Source of the DNA: DASQYE01 sp035940775
GTDB lineage: Bacteria; Acidobacteriota; Blastocatellia; Pyrinomonadales; Pyrinomonadaceae
Assembly (NCBI GenBank): GCA_035940775.1
Contig: DASZEN010000004.1
Location: 1 to 64,000, forward strand
Direction: 5' to 3'
Length of the DNA: 64,000 nucleotides
Part shown: positions 43,135-50,012 of the stretch, in pieces
Layout: each line of letters starts with the position of its first letter
Position numbering within the stretch: the stretch's first letter is position 1
Notes under the pieces: model-generated
The model's database searches: none
Seen by the model: the letters and a program-made list of their open reading frames with translations, nothing else
What the model was told of the DNA's origin: nothing
Translations under genes and position numbers: made by a program

Positions 43135-44538
43135 ATGAAGCATCCTTTACTCCGATCCCTGTTCGATGAAACGGAGCGTCGCCCGCTCACCGTGTCGGAG
43201 TTGACCGCCCAGGTGCGCGCGGCGGTTCAGTCGCGCTTCGCATCGGTCTGGGTCGAGGGCGAAGTCTCCAACTTCAGGGCGCACACTTCGGGCCACTGGT
43301 ACTTCACGATCAAGGACGAAACGGCGCAGCTTCGCGCCACCTGCTTTCGCAATACCAACCGCGCGATACGTTTTCGCCCGTCGGACGGATTGCAGGTGCG
43401 AGCCCGTGGCCGCCTCACCGTGTATGAGCCGCGCGGCGAGTACGAGTTGGAGGTGGAGGGGCTCGATCCGGTGGGCGCGGGCGCGCTGCGCGTCGCCTTC
43501 GAGCAACTGCGCGACCGGCTCAGTGCCGAGGGCCTCTTCGACGAAGCGATAAAGCGACCGCTGCCGCTCTTCCCGCGCCGCATCGGCGTCGTCACCTCGG
43601 CCAACGGCGCGGCCATACGCGACATCCTGAACGTCATCGCGCGCCGCACGCGCACCGTTCATGTATTGTTCGCGCCCGTGCGCGTTCAGGGCGAAGGCGC
43701 TGCGCGAGAGATTGCGCGCGCCATCGAATTGCTGAACCGGTATCACAGCGAACGAGTGACGGCGGGCCGCGCCGACGACGGCGTGGATGCGATTATAGTA
43801 GGGCGCGGCGGCGGCTCTGCCGAAGACCTCTGGGCCTTCAACGAAGAGCGTGTGGCGCGCGCGATTCGCGCCTCCGCCCTGCCTGTAATCTCTGCCGTGG
43901 GCCACGAAACCGATTCGACCATCGCGGATTTCGCGGCGGACGTGCGCGCGCCCACGCCGTCGGCCGCCGCCGAGCTGGTCGCCGCCCGCGAAGACGAGCT
44001 GGAAGCAGCCGTTATCGACTTCACGCGCGACCTTGTGCGTGCCGCCCGCTTTCGTATTATGGACGCCCGGACGCGCGTCGCCGAAGCGGCGATGTCGCAG
44101 GGCTTTGACAATGTGCGCGACCGGATGCGTAAGAGCGCGGCGACGCTGGATGAGACCGGATACAGGCTCGAAAGCCTGATAAGGCGGGCGACGAGGCGCG
44201 CGCGCCGACGGGCCGAATCGGTCGTCGGCAGGCTGTCGCCCGTGCGGCTCGGAGCGCGCCTCAATGAAGCGCGCGTGCGCTTCGCAGTCCTACGTGCCGC
44301 GCGTGACGGGGCCGCCTCTGCGCGAGTCGAGGAGGGGCGTGCGCGCCTGGCCGTGGCGGTCGCCGCCCTTGATGCCATGTCGCCGCTCGCCGTGCTCAAG
44401 CGCGGCTATGCCCTGGCCCTTGACGAAGACGGCCGCCTCCTGCGCGACGCGCGGCGAGTCGAGGTCGGGGATACGTTGCGCTTGCGTTTATCCGTTGGCG
44501 CTTTGCGTTGCCGTGTGTTGAGACAGGAGGATAATTGA
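43135..44538 (+). CDS. xseA: Exodeoxyribonuclease VII large subunit
   Basis: 467 residues. The N-terminal OB-fold starts LTVSELTAQVRAAVQSRFAS and has WVEGEVSNFRAHTSGHWYF. The catalytic domain contains FPRRIGVVTSANGAAIRDIL, DAIIVGRGGGSAEDLWAFN and SAVGHETDSTIADFAAD. A helical C-terminus follows. ExoVII degrades single-stranded DNA in repair together with many small XseB subunits; xseB lies at 45421, with one unrelated gene between. The stop overlaps the next start (TGATG). Confidence 0.95.
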   Translation: MKHPLLRSLFDETERRPLTVSELTAQVRAAVQSRFASVWVEGEVSNFRAHTSGHWYFTIKDETAQLRATCFRNTNRAIRFRPSDGLQVRARGRLTVYEPRGEYELEVEGLDPVGAGALRVAFEQLRDRLSAEGLFDEAIKRPLPLFPRRIGVVTSANGAAIRDILNVIARRTRTVHVLFAPVRVQGEGAAREIARAIELLNRYHSERVTAGRADDGVDAIIVGRGGGSAEDLWAFNEERVARAIRASALPVISAVGHETDSTIADFAADVRAPTPSAAAELVAAREDELEAAVIDFTRDLVRAARFRIMDARTRVAEAAMSQGFDNVRDRMRKSAATLDETGYRLESLIRRATRRARRRAESVVGRLSPVRLGARLNEARVRFAVLRAARDGAASARVEEGRARLAVAVAALDAMSPLAVLKRGYALALDEDGRLLRDARRVEVGDTLRLRLSVGALRCRVLRQEDN

Positions 44539-45335
44539 TGTCTGCCCCCTCAGAAGATAAGCGAGGCCCGAAGCGCAGCCGTATCGTCGTGGATTTTGCG
44601 AAGGCGCGCGAGATGGCGCACCTGCCCGCGCGCGGCAGTAGCGGATCGCGTATCCTTGCCATAGTCGCCATCGCGCTCGGCGTGCTGCTCCTGGGCCTTC
44701 TCGTCGGCGGTTATTTCTGGTGGCAAAGCTACAAGACGACGCCCGCCTACACGCTCGCGCTCCTGGTCGATGCGGCGCAGCGTGACGATCAGGCGGCCTT
44801 CGATCAACTGGTCGATACCAATAAGATCGTGGAAAACTTTGTGCCGCAGGTGACCGAAAAGGCGCTCGGGCGGTATGCGTCCGCCTTGACCGCGCCGATT
44901 CGCAAGCAGGTCGAACAACAGGTTCCAAAACTGGTGCCGTCCGTCAGGCAGAGCGTGCGCGACGAGGTCACCAAACAGGTCAAAGAGATGTCTCAGCGTG
45001 CGGGCAACTGGCCTTTCCCGCTCGTCGCGCTTGGGATACCTTATGCCGTGGGGATCAAAGAAGAGGGCGACGCCGCCCATGTCGATGTGAACCTTAGGGA
45101 TCGGCCCGTGCAGTTGACCATGCAGCGCAGCGGCGAGCGATGGAAAATAGTCGCCGTCAAAGACGACACGCTCGCCGCCCGTATCGTCGATGATATAGCC
45201 AAAAACTTACCGGCCATCGGTTCGGAGCTTGAAAGGGAGATACGCCGAAACCTGCCCGGCGGTGTGCCCGACATTCCGCTCCTCAATGGTCAGGGCAACT
45301 CGACGGACGACGGGCAGCGAAGACGGCGAAGATGA
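44538..45335 (+). CDS. Single-pass membrane hypothetical protein
   Basis: 265 residues from ATG 44538 with AGGAGG upstream and TGATG coupling to xseA. A basic N-terminus precedes one membrane segment (ILAIVAIALGVLLLGLLVGG). The periplasmic part (YKTTPAYTLALLVDAAQRDD) looks like a DUF2939-type domain and has a low-complexity C-terminus ending RRRRR. Its place between xseA and xseB is an oddity; no link to DNA repair is visible. Confidence 0.75.
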   Translation: MSAPSEDKRGPKRSRIVVDFAKAREMAHLPARGSSGSRILAIVAIALGVLLLGLLVGGYFWWQSYKTTPAYTLALLVDAAQRDDQAAFDQLVDTNKIVENFVPQVTEKALGRYASALTAPIRKQVEQQVPKLVPSVRQSVRDEVTKQVKEMSQRAGNWPFPLVALGIPYAVGIKEEGDAAHVDVNLRDRPVQLTMQRSGERWKIVAVKDDTLAARIVDDIAKNLPAIGSELEREIRRNLPGGVPDIPLLNGQGNSTDDGQRRRRR

Positions 45336-45420
45336 ACCATTCCGGACGGAGAAGGGTTCCGGCTCATGGGTCGTCGCGGTCGGGTCGAGTGCTCTTCGGA
45401 GTTCTCAAGCGAGGACGGAA

Positions 45421-45714
45421 ATGAAAAAGACGGAAGCGCAGAGTAAGAATTTCGAGGCGGGGCTGGCGGCGCTGGAAAAGATCGTGCGCGAATTGGAGCG
45501 CGGCGACCTGCCGCTCGAAGAAAGCCTCAAACTGTTTGAAGAAGGGGTCAGATTGTCGCGCGAGTGCCAGGAGAGATTGAATCAGGCCGAGCGGCGCATA
45601 GAAGTGCTCTTGCGCGACGGCGAGGGCCGCCCCGTTTTGAGCGCCTTCGACGAAGACGCCGAGCTGCGTGTTTCTGAGACGGACGAGGCCGAGAGTGATG
45701 AGAGCGTCTTCTGA
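45421..45714 (+). CDS. xseB: Exodeoxyribonuclease VII small subunit
   Basis: 97 residues from ATG 45421; longer upstream frames overlap the previous gene. The XseB core is clear: NFEAGLAALEKIVRELERGD, LPLEESLKLFEEGVRLSREC, then LNQAERRIEVL, a helical hairpin that coats the XseA helices. An acidic tail of about 25 residues exceeds the usual length. It overlaps the downstream prenyltransferase gene by 17 bp, an arrangement common for xseB-ispA. Confidence 0.93.
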   Translation: MKKTEAQSKNFEAGLAALEKIVRELERGDLPLEESLKLFEEGVRLSRECQERLNQAERRIEVLLRDGEGRPVLSAFDEDAELRVSETDEAESDESVF

Positions 45715-46639
45715 ACCCGTAGAGGCCGATGCGGCCGGGCGCGAGGTGCCGGACTTCTTCAGAGAGTGTCGCGAGCAGACGGACGCGCGCCTCGATGTGC
45801 TCGTCCCGGCAGAGGATGTCGAGCCCGCGCTCGTGCACAAGGCGATTCGCTGGAGCCTGTTCGCTGGCGGCAAGCGTCTCAGGCCCGCTCTGCTTCTGGC
45901 CTCGGGGCGCGCCTTCGGCGCAAGTGATGCATCACTTCTCACTGTAGCGTGCGCGCTTGAGATGATTCACACCTATTCGCTGATTCACGACGACCTGCCT
46001 GCGATGGATGACGATTCTCTGAGGCGCGGGCGTCCGACCTGCCACATACGTTTCGACGAGGCGACGGCTATTCTGGCAGGCGACGCACTTCAGACCCTCG
46101 CCTTTCAAGCGATTGCGCTGGAAGAGCGTCTGAGCGCCGAAGTGCGTGTCCGGATTATCAGCGAGGTGGCGCGCGCCTCGGGCACGCCCGCCGGGATGAT
46201 CGCCGGACAGGCTTACGATCTGGCGGCCGAGTCGCGCGAGGTCACGGGCGAGCAGCTCGAACGCATTCATCAGCACAAGACCGGCGCGCTCATCGTAGCC
46301 TCAGTCCGCTGCGGCGCTCTGGTCGCCGGGGCCGACGACCGGGAGTTGGAAGCCGTCACGCGCTACGGCGCTTCGCTCGGCTTGCTCTTTCAGATTACGG
46401 ATGATCTGCTGGACGTGACCGCAACCGTCGAAGACTTGGGAAAGACGCCGGGCAAGGATGAGCGTGCGCGCAAGGCCACCTATCCGGCGCTCTACGGTAT
46501 TGAAGCCTCGCGCATGCGCGCCCGTGCCGTTCACGCTCAGGCGTGCGCCGCCCTCGAAAGCATCGAGAGACCGGCGGCGCTCGCACCCCTACGCCTCCTG
46601 CGCGGCATCGCCGACACAATCCTTGAGCGCCGCGCCTGA
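45698..46639 (+). CDS. ispA: Polyprenyl (farnesyl/geranylgeranyl) diphosphate synthase
   Basis: 313 residues from ATG 45698. The first Asp-rich motif is DDLPAMDDD and the second is DDLLD (LLFQITDDLLDVTATVED). FAGGKRLRPALLLASGRAFG and IIAGQ-like AGMIAGQAYDLAAE are also typical. The enzyme condenses isopentenyl diphosphate with allylic diphosphates in the cytoplasm. Chain length cannot be fixed, though the small residues before the first motif fit C15-C20 products. Position after xseB supports an IspA-type assignment. Confidence 0.92.
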   Translation: MRASSEPVEADAAGREVPDFFRECREQTDARLDVLVPAEDVEPALVHKAIRWSLFAGGKRLRPALLLASGRAFGASDASLLTVACALEMIHTYSLIHDDLPAMDDDSLRRGRPTCHIRFDEATAILAGDALQTLAFQAIALEERLSAEVRVRIISEVARASGTPAGMIAGQAYDLAAESREVTGEQLERIHQHKTGALIVASVRCGALVAGADDRELEAVTRYGASLGLLFQITDDLLDVTATVEDLGKTPGKDERARKATYPALYGIEASRMRARAVHAQACAALESIERPAALAPLRLLRGIADTILERRA

Positions 46640-46757
46640 TGAGGCGCAGCGCTCTCCGCTCAAGCGCCCCGCCATATCTGAAACCTGTTCTGACCGGGGG
46701 CCGGGTCAAGACACCGAATCAGGTATCCTTCAAACAGAAGCCGGACATGTTCCTGTA

Positions 46758-46835
46758 AATCCTCAAATCGGCCAATAAATCCTCATTTCGGCCATAATAA
46801 CTTTCTTGACATGAATTATCTTTCAAGTTTACTCT
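46758..46835 (+). promoter_or_regulatory. Promoter with two 20-bp tandem operator units, copy 3
   Basis: AATCCTCAAATCGGCCAATA (46758-46777) and AATCCTCATTTCGGCCATAA (46778-46797), 8-bp gap, TTGACA (46806-46811), 17-18 bp, TTACTC/TACTCT (46829-46835). It precedes the AT-rich operon at 47022 by about 190 nt, inside the 380-bp gap after ispA. No other feature is seen in that gap except the leader motif. Confidence 0.7.
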
Positions 46836-46856
46836 GCCAGCACTGTATATTTGTCA

Positions 46857-46870
46857 GGCAAGAGCCTCAC
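46857..46870 (+). promoter_or_regulatory. Conserved leader motif, copy 3 (variant)
   Basis: GGCAAGAGCCTCAC is one base shorter than copies 1 and 2 and lies only 21 nt after the -10 region, so here it would sit near the 5' end of the transcript. Confidence 0.4.
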
Positions 46871-47021
46871 TCCTCATAGAGTCTTGCTCCTGCTTTATCT
46901 CAATTAGCAAACTGCTAAGTATCCAATGATAATTAGCTAGTAATCTTTTAGGGTTAATCTTAAAATTAGCCAGCTAATTGATCGCTGCATTATTCTCAAC
47001 TCGAATTTCAGGAGATTCCTA

Positions 47022-47765
47022 ATGCGTTCTTACAAACTGAGTGTTCTAGTGCTAATTCTTATGTTGGCTCTGTCATCTACAATCTTTACTACAGTACGTA
47101 ATAAGAGCCTCGCCTCCAGCGAAAACGATGAAAATTATGCACGAAATAACTTACAAGATAATGACGAGCTTAATGAACAGTTACCGCTAATAGATTACGA
47201 CGCGCCGGAATCAAACGACTCTAAGAAGCGTGCAAGAAGAAGAAAAAAGGGTGCCAAATATGATAAAGCTAGCAATCCTCTGAGCGACGCTTATACTCGG
47301 AAAACTCATGTTAATGAAGGTGTTCCTCGCTCAGCACTCCCAGTCGAGGTAAGCAGCGTCATTCTTATCGGCACAGTTACTGAGGTGGAAGCAGTTTTAT
47401 CGAATGACCGGACTGGCGTTTATACCGAACTCACAATACAGATTGAAGAAATATTAAAGGATGATGGTCAGCAACTAACCCCAGGCAGTTCTGTAGTAGT
47501 TGAACGTCAAGGCGGACGGGTGAAATTCCCTTCCGGGCACATTACAACAGAACACGTTACTTGGACGGGAATGCCCCGTCCAGGCAAACGATATGTATTA
47601 TTTCTTACACGGGTTCCTTTAGACCTCTATATTCACTTCGGCTACGAATTGACCGGATCAAAGGTGGCTTTATTAGACAAGTATCCAGGCCATCCTAGCC
47701 AATCATATAAAGGAGCGGATGAGTGGAAGTTAATTAGTGACTTGCGCACCGCTCTTGCGAAATAA
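47022..47765 (+). CDS. Exported hypothetical protein, first gene of AT-rich operon
   Basis: 247 residues; ATG 47022 follows CAGGAG. A signal segment (KLSVLVLILMLALSSTIFTT) leads to a charged region with a basic run (KKRARRRKKGAK). Residues about 110-210 form a beta domain (LIGTVTEVEAVLSNDRTGVY, GSSVVVERQGGRVKFPSG, GKRYVLFLTRVP) known from acidobacterial hypothetical proteins. It is not clearly related to the first genes of the other two operons. AT-rich codon use differs from the flanking genes, suggesting transfer. Confidence 0.7.
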   Translation: MRSYKLSVLVLILMLALSSTIFTTVRNKSLASSENDENYARNNLQDNDELNEQLPLIDYDAPESNDSKKRARRRKKGAKYDKASNPLSDAYTRKTHVNEGVPRSALPVEVSSVILIGTVTEVEAVLSNDRTGVYTELTIQIEEILKDDGQQLTPGSSVVVERQGGRVKFPSGHITTEHVTWTGMPRPGKRYVLFLTRVPLDLYIHFGYELTGSKVALLDKYPGHPSQSYKGADEWKLISDLRTALAK

Positions 47766-47803
47766 ATACAGGTTCCTCTAATCCTCTTAATAAAGTGATT
47801 GAA

Positions 47804-49201
47804 ATGAGAAAGATTTTCCGTATTCGCTTTCTACTTGCTGTAATTTTCTCAGCAACCGCTCTAGTGGTTCTACATACAGTATCGCCGTCAGTCGTTAAAG
47901 CATGTGTTTACCCGAGCCCGCAACCTCCTAATACAGGACGCTGGGAAAAAAATAAACAAACTGCGAATGTTTACGTCAGTACAGTTTTTTATACTAATGA
48001 GGTACAGGCCATAAAAAATGCATACAACGATTGGGCAACTGAAAATACTACATCAAACTGCTCGGGTGTAACTTTTCCCGCCCCACAGATTACTAACAAT
48101 CCTCCAAGCACGACCGGAAGATGGTGGGTCTTTTACAAAGACGGTGCCGTTTTCAGCAACGGGGTTGCAGCATCCGCTAATACTAATTTCTCATCTATTC
48201 CTGGGCCTGCGGGGTATTCGATAATAACCAAAGCAGATACTGTTTTTTCTAACTCAATTAGAACACAAGCAGATGCAGGAACAACTCTTGGCAATGCATA
48301 TATTAGAGGAGTAATGCGGCACGAAATTGGTCACACATTGTTTCTCGGCCACGCCGATTTTGCTACTAACTCAGGCCAATCATTAATGTATATAGCAGCG
48401 AATGCTTACAGCCTTATAACTTATTGCGATAATGAGATGGTGTCCTATGCTTATTGTCCACCTCCTCCGTCAACATCAGAACCTGATACACCGCCCACTA
48501 CCTATACGGCGTGTGTTAGTGGCGGTTGGACTTGGAACTTTGCAGCCAATTCCTGTCAGATGATTAGTGGAGGATGCACGCAGGCGGATAGAGCAGCTTG
48601 CACCACTGCTGGCGGACAATGGTTTTGGGATACCTGCGAGTGTACTGTTCGTCCACCATCCAGTCCCCTACTGATAGACACCCTGGGTAATGGATTTGAT
48701 CTCACCGATGGCAACACAGGCGTCAGCTTCGACCTCGATAGTGATTCGATACCGGAAAGACTCTCGTGGACAACTGCAAGCTCTGATGATGCGTGGCTGG
48801 CTCTTGATCGCAACTCAAACGCCACGATAGATAACGGCACGGAGCTATTCGGTAACTTCACCACTCAGCCAGAGTCAGAGACCCCGAACGGGTTTCTTGC
48901 TTTGGCTGAATTCGACAAGGCAGAAAATGGCGGCAACAGTGACGGCCAGATCAATATCAAAGACGGCATCTTCTTCTCGTTGCGGCTGTGGCAGGATACA
49001 AACCATAACGGTATCTCGGAGCCTGCGGAGTTGCACACCTTGCCGGAGCTGGGACTCGCAAGCCTTGAGCTTGATTACAAGGAGTCGAAGAGAACAGACG
49101 AGTATGGCAACCAGTTCCGCTATCGAGCGAAGGTCAAAGATGAAAGGGGAGCGCAGGCAGGTCGCTGGGCCTGGGATGTCTTCTTAGTCTCTGTTCCCTA
49201 A
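47804..49201 (+). CDS. Exported metzincin-like metalloprotease with Cys linker and EF-hand-like module
   Basis: 465 residues from ATG 47804; GTG 47795 is an alternative. After a signal segment comes a protease-like domain with the zinc motif HEIGHTLFLGH and a probable Met-turn SLMY 20-odd residues later. Next are Pro/Thr-rich and Cys-rich linkers, including a GGWTWNFAANSC unit and the CX7CX11CXC unit. The C-terminal module of about 180 residues matches that of 6563-7621 (LDRNSNATIDNGTELFG, LWQDTNHNGISEPAEL, GRWAWDVFL). DNA encoding the N-terminal part is AT-rich and that for the module is GC-rich, with near-identical stretches to the paralogue. An exported protease is inferred; targets are unknown. 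Confidence 0.8.
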   Translation: MRKIFRIRFLLAVIFSATALVVLHTVSPSVVKACVYPSPQPPNTGRWEKNKQTANVYVSTVFYTNEVQAIKNAYNDWATENTTSNCSGVTFPAPQITNNPPSTTGRWWVFYKDGAVFSNGVAASANTNFSSIPGPAGYSIITKADTVFSNSIRTQADAGTTLGNAYIRGVMRHEIGHTLFLGHADFATNSGQSLMYIAANAYSLITYCDNEMVSYAYCPPPPSTSEPDTPPTTYTACVSGGWTWNFAANSCQMISGGCTQADRAACTTAGGQWFWDTCECTVRPPSSPLLIDTLGNGFDLTDGNTGVSFDLDSDSIPERLSWTTASSDDAWLALDRNSNATIDNGTELFGNFTTQPESETPNGFLALAEFDKAENGGNSDGQINIKDGIFFSLRLWQDTNHNGISEPAELHTLPELGLASLELDYKESKRTDEYGNQFRYRAKVKDERGAQAGRWAWDVFLVSVP

Positions 49202-49220
49202 GGATAAGTGACTCCCAGGA

Positions 49221-50012
49221 TCAAAGAGCGCCGGTCGTCTTACGCATGGCGCGGATCGGTTCCGGTATCAGTGTCGTGATGTGATGAGTATTGGTGTGAC
49301 CGTCGGCGAAAGCCTGGTATAGATTGAAGTCTGGCAGCTCAAGACAAGTGAGCGGCGAATTGTAAGTGAAGCCCGTATCTATCCCGATGGCGCTGTGAAA
49401 GACGTAGATGCCGTGGCGGCCCAATCGTCCGCGCAAAGGGAGAAAAGGGGTCGGCGTGTGGCCGAACACGCAGGGCTTGCCCGTGTAGTTCGTATAAAAA
49501 TCCTTGTCGCGCGCCCACAGAAGAAAGTGCTCGGAGGTGTCGCGCGGATGCCTGCCGTGATCCAGGCCCGCGTGGACGTAGATGGCGAAATCGTCCTCGT
49601 AAAAGAACGGCATCCGGTTGAAAAATTCCAGATGCGCGGCGGGGATTCGGCGCTGTATCTCGCGCCGCGCCGCCTCGAAATCCGTCTCGTTCTCTAATTG
49701 TAGGGCGTGGCCCGTGTACTGCTCGAAGGTGCGCTCGCCGCCCGTCGCGGGCGAGAACCAGAGGAGCGCGCCCTCCTCCATGCAATCCAGTAGCATCTGC
49801 TCGTGATTGCCGCGCAGGCAGACGACGCGCTCCGGCGACTGGCGCTGCAACTCAAGCACGTCCGAGACCACGCCGGGAGCGTCCGTGCCACGGTCTATGA
49901 GGTCGCCCAGAAAAACGAGCGTGTCGCTCTCAGCATCGCGCGGCAGCATCGCGAGGAGGCTTTGAAGCTGCGGGCGTCGCCCGTGAATGTCGCCGATGAC
50001 GAAGGTTTTCAT
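49221..50012 (-). CDS. Metallophosphoesterase (PrpA/ApaH-like phosphatase)
   Basis: 263 residues from ATG 50012. Metal-binding motifs of the calcineurin-like family are all present: FVIGDIHGRRPQL, VFLGDLIDRGTDAPGV, CLRGNHEQMLL, VHAGLD and GHTPTP. Relatives remove phosphate from Ser/Thr/Tyr residues or cleave diadenosine tetraphosphate. The start overlaps the kinase stop as TGATG, so kinase and phosphatase are translationally coupled and may act on the same proteins. Confidence 0.9.
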   Translation of the reverse strand: MKTFVIGDIHGRRPQLQSLLAMLPRDAESDTLVFLGDLIDRGTDAPGVVSDVLELQRQSPERVVCLRGNHEQMLLDCMEEGALLWFSPATGGERTFEQYTGHALQLENETDFEAARREIQRRIPAAHLEFFNRMPFFYEDDFAIYVHAGLDHGRHPRDTSEHFLLWARDKDFYTNYTGKPCVFGHTPTPFLPLRGRLGRHGIYVFHSAIGIDTGFTYNSPLTCLELPDFNLYQAFADGHTNTHHITTLIPEPIRAMRKTTGAL

